NCBI RefSeq assembly: GCF_007992715.1
Contig: NZ_BKAU01000004.1
Location: forward strand, 1 to 64,000
Source of the DNA: Chitinophaga cymbidii
Lineage (GTDB): Bacteria; Bacteroidota; Bacteroidia; Chitinophagales; Chitinophagaceae
Length of the DNA: 64,000 nt
Direction of reading: 5' to 3'
The position numbers and the translations under genes were made by a program. The notes under the pieces were generated by a model, which saw only the letters and a program-made list of their open reading frames with translations, did no database searches and was not told the origin of the DNA. Positions 1 to 8,406 of the stretch are shown here, piece by piece; the first letter of the stretch is position 1; each line of letters opens with the position of its first letter.

Positions 1-3000
1 ACCGTGTAGGAGATATTATCAGAAGTTTGCAGATTGCTCAGGGTAGCATTGGTAGCGGTGAAATCCGTTAATGCAAAACCTGTTACCGCTTCACTGAACG
101 TAACTGTCAGTGTGAACGGTGCGTTGGTTGACGGTGTGCCGGAAAGCACAACGGTAGGGGCAGTAGTATTGACGAATACGCCGCTGGTGTTGCCAGGGTT
201 ATTCAATGCGGGCAGTGCGTTGTTGCCCACTGCATCCTGCACAGTACCGCCGGCCAGCTCTACATTTCCGCCTAACGCAATGCCGTCCATGTCCAGATCA
301 CCATTTTGCACTGTATAGCTGAACGTCAGCTCATTGCCCGTAGAACCGCTGGTGTAAGTTGCCTGCCGGGTCACGGCGCCAATAGTAACTTCGATGTAAG
401 GGGGGCCTGTCACTATCACATTTTCACTGTAAACAACTTCAAAGGTCAGCACGTCATTGGCTTTATAGTAGCCGTTGGCGGGGACGGTCACCGAGTTCAC
501 TACAGGGGCAGTGGCATCTACCAATACACCGGAGGTTGGCTGTATGCCCGCGAGTGTAAGGGAGGCGTCGTTGCCAGCCGCATCGCGCAGGGTGGCTCCG
601 GCCGCCTGAAGCTGCGCGCCAACGGCTACACCGTTGGCATCCTGTTCACCATTTTGTATAGTGTAAGCGAAGGTAAGCGCAGTGGAGCCTGACCCTCCCG
701 TGTACAACGCCTGTACAGTTGTACTCCCGATAGTGATGGGCAGTGATGGTGTACCGCCCGCTACTGTTACCGCCTCGTTGTAGTTGACGGTAAATGTTAA
801 CACCTCGCTGCTTACATAAGTCTTATTGGCCGGTACATTTACCGTAGTGATGGCAGGCGCGGTTTGATCATATGTAAGGTTGAGCGTATTGGAGGCAGCG
901 TTGCCGTTGTTCCCGATATTTTGCGCCGCGTCGGCAGGCAATGACAGGGTGATGGCGCCATCAGCAGACGGGGTTACCGTAATTGTGTAAGTAATGTTGT
1001 CTGTTGTAGACAGACTGCTCAGGGTGGCATTTGCGATGGAGAAGTCCCCCAGCGTCAAACCTGTTACCGCTTCGCTGAAAATAATAGTGACCGGGAACGG
1101 CTGGTTCACGGGCGAGGAAGCGGTGGTGGATAATGTAACGGAGGGGGATGATGTGTTCACAAACACACTGTTGGTGGACGCTACGTTCTGCAATGCGGGC
1201 TGCGCATCGTTGCCCGCCAGGTCCCGCATGGTACCGCCGTTCAGCATAATATTGCTGCCCAGCGCAATACCGTCCATATCCGTATCTCCCGCCTGTACGG
1301 TGTAAGAGAATGTATGCGTATCTGTTCCGCTTCCGGCCGTGTGCGCCGCCTGTACGGTAGCGCTGCCAAGTATCAGTTCCACGTAGGGCGTTCCGGTCAC
1401 AACTACATCTTCACCAAACTGCACGGAAAAGGTAAGCGTAGTTCCCTGGTTATAGTATCCGTTGGCCGGCACGCTCACGGTGCTGACGGCCGGTGCGGTA
1501 AGGTCTATCGTCCAGTTAAAGCTGGCGGGTGCAGCATCTATGTTGCCGGCAGCGTCTACAGCCCTTACGGTGAAGGTATGCGGGCCTTCGGCCATACCTG
1601 TGAACGTAAGCGGGGTAGTTGCCGGCGTAAAGGCGCCACCGTCCAGTTGAGCTTGAAAGATAGCGGGCGTTTCGCTGGATGTGAAGGTGAAAGTAGCGTT
1701 CGCACTGTTGGTGAGGACGGGCGGGCTTGTTACGATGGTAGTGTTTGGCGCGGTTGCATCCAGTGTTACCTGGTCTTGCAGCGGTGTTATATTTCCCGCA
1801 GCATCCCTTAACCGCATGTACACGGTTTTGGTCCCGTCTCCGGCAGCGAGCGTCCACGGGGTGCTGGCGGCCAGCGGCGTGTAGGCGCTCCAGGTAACGT
1901 TGTCATTCGAAAAGCTGGTGGTATAGGCGGGTGCGGTACCATCCGCGGTAATAGTAAGCGTTACGTCGGGATCGTTGGTAGCGGCTGCGCCGCCATTAAT
2001 GGACAAGGTGCCGGTGGGAGCCGTTTTGTCAATCGTATAAGTTTCACCGTTAGTAAACGGAGCATTGGTTATTATACTGCTGATACCACTACCCGTTACA
2101 TTCAGCCGCAGTGTACCGTCGCCGGTACCCGTATTAACGGTGACGGTATAGGAGGCGCCGCTTCCGGCTACGCTGGCAACGCTGGCGCCGCTGACGGTAC
2201 CGGTGGCGGTAAGGGAGAAAGCGGCAGGGGTAACGTTGCTGACGGCACTGCTGAAAGTAACTGTGTAATCTACCCCGGTTGCGTTGGTAGGATTTGCATC
2301 AGCCCTTGTCACGCTCTGAACGGAAATTCCCGGTGGGCTGAGTTTAACCAGGCGGCCGCCGGTAGGAGAGCTGCCGTCACCAATAAATACCTCTCCCTTG
2401 CTGTTAACAGCCAGCCCCCAGGGTACAGCCAACCCGTCTATACTCATGCCGCTCAGCAGCACATCGCCTGCCGGTTGTGTTATATCCGCGCGTTTCACTA
2501 CGCGGTAATCAGTACCATTGTATTCCGTCGTATAGAAGTTGCCGTCGCCATCAATGGCAATTGCGCTGTAAAACCCTCCGGAGGCCACAACAGTAGAGGT
2601 GGCATAGCCGCCAGCTGCGTTCATGCGTATGATCTGGCCGTCATTGTTCTCATGAAGGTCGAGAACATAATAGTTATTTGCCCCATCTATAGCTACTCCC
2701 CAGGGCCAGGTCGATGTGGCGCCGGGGTGAACTGTTATGGGAAGCGTCAGCCAGGTGCCAGACTGATCTTCCTGGCCTTCAGGCCAGCTCCTCAGGCGGT
2801 GCCTGTCCGGTGCAAAAACATATTCTATCGTCATCAGGGTATTGTCAGACTGCATGCCAAGCGCTGAAAACCATGCACCGCTTTGTATCATCTGGGGCGT
2901 ATAAGTACCACCTGCTCCAGGGGTTAGTTTGATGATCTCCCAATTGTTGGACGGGTTGGGGTTGGTCACGAACACCACGCCGGCGGCATTTACAGCAAGG

Positions 3001-3272
3001 CCCCAGGGCAGCCTGCCCGGCCCGAAGGCCAGCCCGCTATAGATGACGGTAGGCGTGCCTGTACCGTTGGTATATTTGGCTATTTCGCAACTAGTACCGT
3101 TGTAACGTACCACGTAAACATTATCATCAATATCGCAGGCCACCGCGGAATAATATCCGCCGGTCTCCATCGTTGTCATGGTATATTGCGCCCTGGCGCC
3201 CGCGCCACCCAGCAGGGAAGCGAATGTAAGCAATAATAGTAGCCTGGTGTACCGGGTAAAAATATGCTGCAT
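1..3272 (-). CDS. Giant secreted NHL-propeller / Ig-like repeat protein (C-terminus outside window)
   Basis: The reading frame opens at an ATG at 3272 and stays open to the left edge, so about 1090 N-terminal residues are visible and the end is missing. The protein begins with a signal peptide (residues 1-28, ending AGARAQ). Residues about 30-305 look like an NHL-type beta-propeller with repeated 'PWGLAV' and 'AIDGDGN' motifs. From about residue 310 it becomes a chain of bacterial Ig-like domains of several kinds: 'DATAPxV' linkers, 'SEAVTG' modules, and modules of about 100 residues with 'LRDAAGN' and 'DMDGIALG'. It starts 9 bp after the upstream gene, so it is probably cotranscribed with the two genes at 3282-5076. 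Likely role: exported or surface-anchored adhesin. Whether it carries a T9SS C-terminal signal cannot be seen. The domain calls are from sequence pattern; the function is inference. Confidence 0.85.
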   Translation of the reverse strand, partial: MQHIFTRYTRLLLLLTFASLLGGAGARAQYTMTTMETGGYYSAVACDIDDNVYVVRYNGTSCEIAKYTNGTGTPTVIYSGLAFGPGRLPWGLAVNAAGVVFVTNPNPSNNWEIIKLTPGAGGTYTPQMIQSGAWFSALGMQSDNTLMTIEYVFAPDRHRLRSWPEGQEDQSGTWLTLPITVHPGATSTWPWGVAIDGANNYYVLDLHENNDGQIIRMNAAGGYATSTVVASGGFYSAIAIDGDGNFYTTEYNGTDYRVVKRADITQPAGDVLLSGMSIDGLAVPWGLAVNSKGEVFIGDGSSPTGGRLVKLSPPGISVQSVTRADANPTNATGVDYTVTFSSAVSNVTPAAFSLTATGTVSGASVASVAGSGASYTVTVNTGTGDGTLRLNVTGSGISSIITNAPFTNGETYTIDKTAPTGTLSINGGAAATNDPDVTLTITADGTAPAYTTSFSNDNVTWSAYTPLAASTPWTLAAGDGTKTVYMRLRDAAGNITPLQDQVTLDATAPNTTIVTSPPVLTNSANATFTFTSSETPAIFQAQLDGGAFTPATTPLTFTGMAEGPHTFTVRAVDAAGNIDAAPASFNWTIDLTAPAVSTVSVPANGYYNQGTTLTFSVQFGEDVVVTGTPYVELILGSATVQAAHTAGSGTDTHTFSYTVQAGDTDMDGIALGSNIMLNGGTMRDLAGNDAQPALQNVASTNSVFVNTSSPSVTLSTTASSPVNQPFPVTIIFSEAVTGLTLGDFSIANATLSSLSTTDNITYTITVTPSADGAITLSLPADAAQNIGNNGNAASNTLNLTYDQTAPAITTVNVPANKTYVSSEVLTFTVNYNEAVTVAGGTPSLPITIGSTTVQALYTGGSGSTALTFAYTIQNGEQDANGVAVGAQLQAAGATLRDAAGNDASLTLAGIQPTSGVLVDATAPVVNSVTVPANGYYKANDVLTFEVVYSENVIVTGPPYIEVTIGAVTRQATYTSGSTGNELTFSYTVQNGDLDMDGIALGGNVELAGGTVQDAVGNNALPALNNPGNTSGVFVNTTAPTVVLSGTPSTNAPFTLTVTFSEAVTGFALTDFTATNATLSNLQTSDNISYT

Positions 3273-3281
3273 AGAATTTTG

Positions 3282-4445
3282 TTAAATACAGAGAAAAGGA
3301 TTTTGCCATCCTGACACGCTGCCGTTGTGTATCTCCTCCAATTCCTTCGCATCGAAGCGCATGCCTTGTCCCTGGTCAAGAATGATCTTATGTATTTGAT
3401 TATTGGTAGTAGTTATCTTAATAATGTTGGGTGCCGGTAATGCAAAACCGGAAGCGGGGTAGAAATTCTTTTCCCCGCAAGGGCCGCTGATGATGCCGGT
3501 ACGCAGTTGCTGCTTCACCGCATCCCAGTCTTTTTTCTGCGCATGTGGTAATAGCTCTTTCCAAATCAGACCGGCCTCATATCCCATCAATGCATAGATA
3601 TTGGCGGGTTGCTGCGCCAGTTGCTCAAATTGCTGAACAAAGGTGCGGTTGATCTTGTTCTCGTCTTCCCGCATCCACAACCGGGATGTATATATTTCGA
3701 GGTTGATATGCCTGATATCGTCCAGGATATCATCATATGCCATTGTTTCGTGTACAAGCAGCGGGATTTTCTTATGAAAACCGCTGGCGATCCATTTTTG
3801 GAAGAAGAGCCGGCCCATGCTGCCGCAGAAGATGGCGTGCACATACGGGGGATGCTCTTTTGCAAGGGATGCAAAAAAGCTGTCCAGTTCCATTTTGTAA
3901 GGATCGCTTTCGTCAAAAGGAAGTACGGTGAGCTTTAATTCCTGTCCGCCAACGGAAATAGCGCCCTGCCGGAAGGTGCTGTTGAAGTGATAACCCGCTT
4001 CGTACACCGGCATGATCATATGGCCGCCGCCGCCAAAGGTTCTTTCCGCCCAGCGGCCAAGTGCGTACTGGGATTGCCACAATTGGTGAGAGGCGTAAAA
4101 TACGTCTGGACTGAGATAGGGGAAATGCGGCACGTATTCTCCCATATCAAAAAAGAATGCCGGCCGCCGCTCTTTTTCAATAAGTGGTATCATACCCGGC
4201 ATAGCTTTGTAGCTGATGAGGCCGGACAGGATGTCTACACGGTTAAAAAAGAGCAGCTTGCGGGCTGCAGCTTCCGAAGCCTTCATGCTACCCATTTCCG
4301 TATATTCCTGCACAAACCGCACGGTATTTTGCCGCGCAGGATCAAGTCCCATGCCCAGCAGCCATCCTGTGAAGAGGTGCTGGGCATAGTATGGATAAAT
4401 GCCGGAATAAGGGCTCAGAAAGCCAACGGTAATGGGAGTGATCAT
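3282..4445 (-). CDS. Periplasmic-binding-protein-fold (Peripla_BP_6-like) protein without signal peptide
   Basis: 387 residues. The N-terminus (ITPITVGFLSPYSGIYPYY) matches the opening strand of branched-chain amino-acid ABC substrate-binding proteins. The two-lobed pattern continues with a 'DILSGLISYKAMPGMIPLI' segment and a late 'NIYALMGYEAGLIWKELL' segment typical of the family. The first residues are already the first beta strand, so there is no signal peptide or lipobox, and no ABC permease or ATPase gene is nearby. It lies 40 bp after a tail-collar gene and 9 bp before a giant Ig-repeat gene, which argues for a shared job rather than nutrient transport. A cytoplasmic sensor or an assembly factor are both possible. 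The fold is reasonably clear; the function is unknown. Confidence 0.7.
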   Translation of the reverse strand: MITPITVGFLSPYSGIYPYYAQHLFTGWLLGMGLDPARQNTVRFVQEYTEMGSMKASEAAARKLLFFNRVDILSGLISYKAMPGMIPLIEKERRPAFFFDMGEYVPHFPYLSPDVFYASHQLWQSQYALGRWAERTFGGGGHMIMPVYEAGYHFNSTFRQGAISVGGQELKLTVLPFDESDPYKMELDSFFASLAKEHPPYVHAIFCGSMGRLFFQKWIASGFHKKIPLLVHETMAYDDILDDIRHINLEIYTSRLWMREDENKINRTFVQQFEQLAQQPANIYALMGYEAGLIWKELLPHAQKKDWDAVKQQLRTGIISGPCGEKNFYPASGFALPAPNIIKITTTNNQIHKIILDQGQGMRFDAKELEEIHNGSVSGWQNPFLCI

Positions 4446-4485
4446 GAAATGCAGATCTTGGTGGTTCGTGCGATACGTTATATGA

Positions 4486-5076
4486 TCAGCTTCTGGAAGG
4501 GAAAATGCCTTCCGTGGCGATCAGGTAATTCATTGCCAGGTACGGGTTCTGGATGCTGAACGGCTGGGTGCCGCCGGTCATGCCGATAACAACTGAACCG
4601 GTTACCTTACCAGGTGCCAGCGTGGTAGTGTTATCCTGTTTCCCGTAAGCGTTCATTGTTATGGCGCTGGGACCGCTGCCCGCAGGGGGCACCTGGGCGG
4701 GCACCAGGTCTATCGCCGGAATGTTGGTAGTGCCATTGGCAGTACTGGCGGATGGTACGGCGGCAAGCCCGCTGGAATCCGCGATATGGGTATGCGCGGG
4801 CATGTTGGGGATCAGCAGCGTGGTGCTTGTTGTTCCGGCCATCTGGCCGAGCACGTAGTTGGGAAGACCGGGGCCCTGACCCATGCCAATAGGTGCACGG
4901 CCCCTGAGGTCCGGCAATCCGAAAGTAGTTTGACCGTTACCGCCATAGGTAGTACCGAGCAGGGAGAACAAAGCTGTGTTCTGGGCAATGGACATGATCT
5001 GCCCCTGGCAGAAAGCCCAGCCTCTGATAGCGAAATTTCCACCGAAAATGCAAATTAGCGCGAGGTAAGGTTCCAT
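4486..5076 (-). CDS. Phage tail-collar domain protein (microcystin-dependent protein MdpB family)
   Basis: 196 residues, a normal length for this family. The N-terminal half carries the hallmark collar motifs 'FAIRGWAFCQGQ', 'NTALFSLLGTTYGGNG' and 'TFGLPDLRGR', followed by 'MPAHTH'. The C-terminal half is rich in Gly, Thr and Pro and ends with 'FSIQNPYLAMNYLIA', which is also characteristic. There is no signal peptide. Collar domains are known from phage tail fibres, but free-standing bacterial MdpB-like proteins are common and their job is not settled. This gene is first in a minus-strand unit with the two genes at 3282 and 3272. No other phage gene is in view, so it is unlikely to be part of a prophage here. 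Confidence 0.85.
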   Translation of the reverse strand: MEPYLALICIFGGNFAIRGWAFCQGQIMSIAQNTALFSLLGTTYGGNGQTTFGLPDLRGRAPIGMGQGPGLPNYVLGQMAGTTSTTLLIPNMPAHTHIADSSGLAAVPSASTANGTTNIPAIDLVPAQVPPAGSGPSAITMNAYGKQDNTTTLAPGKVTGSVVIGMTGGTQPFSIQNPYLAMNYLIATEGIFPSRS

Positions 5077-5421
5077 AGATTACACTGGTTTAGGATTAAA
5101 CAATATTTTAGGATAATGATTGTTTTGCTTTAATTATTTCAGTTAAAGACATCCTGGAAGACTGTTACAGACAAAGCATAAGCGCCTTTGCCGGGAATTT
5201 GACAATAATTTTCAAAAGGTTACTGGGCAACCGGGAAAACATTAGGACTTCGCAAGGGTCGAGTTGTGAAACGATGTTCAAATATAGGGTATATCTTCTT
5301 TTTTCAGGGAAAAATATTTCTTCCATACGGCGGCGGTTGCAAATGGGGGGATCGCGCAGCCGGAAATGCTCTTGTTTTGTTACGCTGCAAATCATTACCT
5401 TCATCATCAATTTAAATACCT
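5077..5421. other. AT-rich intergenic region upstream of the collar gene
   Basis: About 345 bp separate the collar gene (start at 5076) from a possible mini-gene at 5422. The stretch is distinctly richer in A and T than the flanking genes. It should hold the promoter of the minus-strand collar unit, but I found no clean TTTG/TAnnTTTG pair for it. On the plus strand TTTTG (5374-5378) and TACCTTCA (5396-5403) could be a weak promoter reading toward 5422. No RNA gene is recognisable. Confidence 0.4.
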
Positions 5422-5487
5422 ATGAAAGAACGCAATCAGGGTAAGTGGATGATCGTTATCTTTAAACAAGAAACCCGCGTAAATTAA
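5422..5487 (+). CDS. Possible 21-residue mini-protein ending inside a terminator
   Basis: An ATG at 5422 opens a 21-codon frame (MKERNQGKWMIVIFKQETRV plus Asn) that stops at TAA 5485-5487. The last codons and the stop lie within the left arm and loop of the hairpin at 5468-5505. A weak promoter-like pair lies upstream at 5374-5403. It may be a short leader or a small regulatory transcript with its own terminator, or simply chance. Nothing but position supports it. Confidence 0.2.
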   Translation: MKERNQGKWMIVIFKQETRVN

Positions 5488-5505
5488 GGCTTACGCGGGT
5501 TTCTT
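5468..5505. terminator. Strong bidirectional rho-independent terminator
   Basis: A perfect 15-bp inverted repeat has arms at 5468-5482 (AAGAAACCCGCGTAA) and 5491-5505, with an 8-nt loop. Because the arms begin with A and end with T, the hairpin can terminate transcription in both directions. It lies 23 bp past the stop of the OmpA-family gene and closes the adhesin operon on the minus strand. Confidence 0.9.
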
Positions 5506-5528
5506 TATTTTGACGTCGCTTCATCCAT

Positions 5529-7349
5529 TTACCACACCACTTTCAACTCCGAACGCCTGTTCTGCCGGTATTCATCTTCATCACACGGAACCCCGTCCTT
5601 ACACCCGTTCACCGGTTCCGTTTCGCCTTTGTTGGCATAATACAGCCGTTTCGGATCGATGTCTTTTCCGGCGAGGTAATCGATCACGGACAGGCAGCGC
5701 AGGGCGGACAGATAGGTGTTGTACTGGTCCGTGCCGCGGTTGTCCGCATAAGACGAGATAATGATCTTCCAGTCTTGCCGGCGTTTCATCACTTCCGCCG
5801 CTTTGTCGAGTATCTGCCGTGATTCCGCCAGCAGGCGGGCGCTGTTGTAATCGTACAGGAATTTCAGCTGTTCCAGGTTTTGTTTATCTGCTTCCTCTTC
5901 GGCGGTGAGCTGCCTCGGTGTGCCTGGCTGATGAGTAGCAACGCCCGGCGCGTGATGATTTTCGCCGTTTGCCGGCGGCCGCACGCTGTGATCGGTCACT
6001 TCCGGAGATTGGATGCCGTTCAGCCTGTTAAAGAGGTCTATGTCAACGAAACGATAGATGTCATCGCTGCCCATGCCGCCGTCCCTGTTGGAAGCAAAGT
6101 AACCTTCCGGCCCGTTGTTGTTCAGCACAAAACTGATATCGTCCGCACCGGAGTTGAAGGGCGCTTTCATATTCATGGGTGTTTCCCAGCTGCTCTTTTC
6201 TCCTTTAACGCGGAAGATATCATACCCCCCGAGGCCGGGATGGCCTTTGCTGGAGAAGTAGAGCACGTCGTCTTCATTCATTGTCGGGAATGATTCAGCG
6301 GCAACGGTGTTGATCTTGCCGCCACAATTCACGGGTGTACCCCAGCTGCCGTCAGCCTGCTTTTCACAATACCAGATATCTGTCTGTCCAGCGCCGCCGG
6401 GGCGGTTGGATACAAAATACAGGATATTGCCGGCGGCATTCAGTACGGCGTGGCTGGATGAATGGTGCGCCACGTTGATGCCGGGCAGCAATACCGGTTC
6501 GGTCCATTTACCGTCTTTTTTCACCGACTGAAATATCTGTAGCTGGCGCACTCCGTTCACAGGGCCTTTGCCGGTGAATGGCACATCTTTGCCTTGTATG
6601 TTGATGGTAGCATACAGCGTATCCTGGTGACTGCTCATGCAAACCGGCCCGATGTGGTAATCGTATTGGCCGAGCAGGGCAGGGGCCAGTTCTTCGAGGA
6701 ACATCGTGGGGTTTCCCTGTTTGTTTTGCCGGTAGGCGTAGGCGTTATAGTAGGGTTGCTGTGTACGGAGGTCTTTTTCTCCGTTTCCTTCCCTCAGCAG
6801 CCGGTGATAGCCGCTGGACATCAGCAGCAGTTCTCCGCCGTTCATACCGGTAACAATGTCCGAACTGCGGGTATTCAGTTCCTTTACCGGGTTCATCTGC
6901 AGGGAAGCGGGAGCTTGCAGCCACAGCGCGGCGCTGTCGCAGCTTTGAAGCGCGATTGCTTTCAGCTGCAGGCTGTCTGCATGAGCAGTGTTGAACAGGT
7001 TGTATTGCTGCCTGGCGGAATCGTATTGTTCCAGCTGCCGCAGCGCTTCACCATAGGCGAAATAAGCGGAAGCGGGATGGTCCGGCCGCGTGACGATCTG
7101 CTGGTAGACGCCGGCGGCTTCCCGGAAGTTGCCTGTTTCCTGGAAACTGCGGGCCATTTTCATCAGCAGCGTCACCGGCGTTTTATCCCCTTTGCTGCGG
7201 GCCTGCCGTTTGTAGAGCGCGCCGGCTACCGCGTATTCTTCCCTTGCATATGCTTCTTCAGCCAGTTTCAGCACGCTTTTCTGCTCCTGTGCAAACAGGC
7301 TGCCGCCAAGCATCGTCAATAAGGCAATAGATAAACTGCGTTGTATCAT
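5529..7349 (-). CDS. OmpA-family outer-membrane/peptidoglycan protein with TPR and PD40 propeller (T9SS/gliding type)
   Basis: 606 residues with a signal peptide (cleavage near LFAQEQ). Residues about 25-150 are TPR-like helices. Residues about 165-440 form a WD40/PD40-like propeller, with repeated motifs such as 'NILYFVSNRPGGAGQTDIWY' and 'VLYFSSKGHPGLGGYDIF'. After a Pro/His-rich linker, the last 115 residues are an OmpA C-terminal peptidoglycan-binding domain ('SSYADNRGTDQYNTYLSALR', then 'NRRSELKV'). This layout recalls PorE-type T9SS proteins and the OmpA proteins that accompany SprB/SprF pairs. It follows the porP/sprF-like gene by 18 bp and a terminator follows it, so it is last in the operon. 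Inferred role: anchoring the secretion or adhesin machinery to peptidoglycan. Confidence 0.88.
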   Translation of the reverse strand: MIQRSLSIALLTMLGGSLFAQEQKSVLKLAEEAYAREEYAVAGALYKRQARSKGDKTPVTLLMKMARSFQETGNFREAAGVYQQIVTRPDHPASAYFAYGEALRQLEQYDSARQQYNLFNTAHADSLQLKAIALQSCDSAALWLQAPASLQMNPVKELNTRSSDIVTGMNGGELLLMSSGYHRLLREGNGEKDLRTQQPYYNAYAYRQNKQGNPTMFLEELAPALLGQYDYHIGPVCMSSHQDTLYATINIQGKDVPFTGKGPVNGVRQLQIFQSVKKDGKWTEPVLLPGINVAHHSSSHAVLNAAGNILYFVSNRPGGAGQTDIWYCEKQADGSWGTPVNCGGKINTVAAESFPTMNEDDVLYFSSKGHPGLGGYDIFRVKGEKSSWETPMNMKAPFNSGADDISFVLNNNGPEGYFASNRDGGMGSDDIYRFVDIDLFNRLNGIQSPEVTDHSVRPPANGENHHAPGVATHQPGTPRQLTAEEEADKQNLEQLKFLYDYNSARLLAESRQILDKAAEVMKRRQDWKIIISSYADNRGTDQYNTYLSALRCLSVIDYLAGKDIDPKRLYYANKGETEPVNGCKDGVPCDEDEYRQNRRSELKVVW

Positions 7350-7367
7350 ACTGTTGAATGTATGTGT

Positions 7368-8369
7368 TTAAAAATAGCGTGGGTTTTGTAAGGAGAATTT
7401 TTTGGACGGGAACAGGATGCCGAGGGATATCTCATGAGAGCCGCCCTGGTAGCCGGCCAGCTTGTTCACGTTCAAATCGTAGGCATAACCGATGCGCAGC
7501 TTCGGCGTAGCGAAAAACTCCACCATGGCGCTGGCGGCATTCTGCTCTTCCAGGTCGCGCTGCAGGGCGGTCTTCTTCCACAGGTTCACGCCGGTGCGGT
7601 AGGAGCCGCCTACCCACAGCCTTTCACCGATCAGCAGGAAGGCGTTCAGGTCCACGTTAGTCGGACCTTTAAAATCTTCCTTGATAAGGATGGAGGGTTT
7701 CAGCTGCAGGTTTTCATTCAGCGTGAACATGGCGCCGGTGGTGAGATACATGTGCTGCGTTTTACGGATCGTGGCGTAGTTGTTTCCTTTCCAGCTGTAG
7801 CGCGTGGCGTCTGAATAAAGGGAGAACAGGTCCATCACGGAAACGCCGGCGTAAAAGCGCGATGTGTAATAGTAAATGCCGAAGCGCGCATCAGGCACCC
7901 AGGTGCTTTGTTTCCCGGTGGGGATGGCCACGTCGTCGTTATCGGTATACTGCAGCATCGTGCCATCAACGGAGTATTGGGAAACCCCACCGCCGATGCC
8001 AATGCAAAGGCGGCGGGTATTTTCTGCGTCCAGCGGAATGCGGTAGGAGTAGGAAGCGTAGAATGACAATGCTTCCTGCGGCCCCAGCTTGTCGAACATC
8101 ATCTGAAGCCCGAGCCCCACTTTGTTCCCGCTGGCGGGCGTCACACCGTCTATCGATACGCTGCCGGTCTTTGGCGCGCCGGGGAAGCCCGCCCACTGAT
8201 GCCGGTACGTCGCATTCAGGTAAAGGTCTTCCTTATAACCCGCATAAGCAGGGTTCACACTGAGCCCGTTGAAAACGTACTGGCTGAACTGTATATTCTG
8301 CTGCGCCATTGCGCGGCTTCCTGAAACGAGGAGCAAGATCATGATCCCTGCCCTGAGTATTTTTTTCAT
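7368..8369 (-). CDS. PorP/SprF family type IX secretion outer-membrane protein
   Basis: 333 residues with a signal peptide (ends MAQQ). The mature start 'NIQFSQYVFNGLSVNPAYAG' is the signature of the PorP/SprF family. The rest alternates amphipathic strands expected of an outer-membrane barrel, with 'NATYRHQWAGFPGAPKT' also typical. Family members work with the T9SS and are needed for delivery of surface proteins with a type B C-terminal domain, the kind carried by the adhesin encoded immediately upstream. The gene starts 37 bp after the adhesin stop and is followed 18 bp later by the OmpA-family gene. It is therefore probably the dedicated partner of that adhesin. Confidence 0.93.
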   Translation of the reverse strand: MKKILRAGIMILLLVSGSRAMAQQNIQFSQYVFNGLSVNPAYAGYKEDLYLNATYRHQWAGFPGAPKTGSVSIDGVTPASGNKVGLGLQMMFDKLGPQEALSFYASYSYRIPLDAENTRRLCIGIGGGVSQYSVDGTMLQYTDNDDVAIPTGKQSTWVPDARFGIYYYTSRFYAGVSVMDLFSLYSDATRYSWKGNNYATIRKTQHMYLTTGAMFTLNENLQLKPSILIKEDFKGPTNVDLNAFLLIGERLWVGGSYRTGVNLWKKTALQRDLEEQNAASAMVEFFATPKLRIGYAYDLNVNKLAGYQGGSHEISLGILFPSKKFSLQNPRYF

Positions 8370-8406
8370 CTTTTTACTTTTAAGATCAGCAGATGATATT
8401 TTAGGT

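Noticed and set aside
4486-5076. Prophage or tailocin remnant suggested by the tail-collar domain
   Set aside because: No capsid, tail, lysis or integrase gene is nearby, and free-standing collar-domain proteins are common in bacteria.
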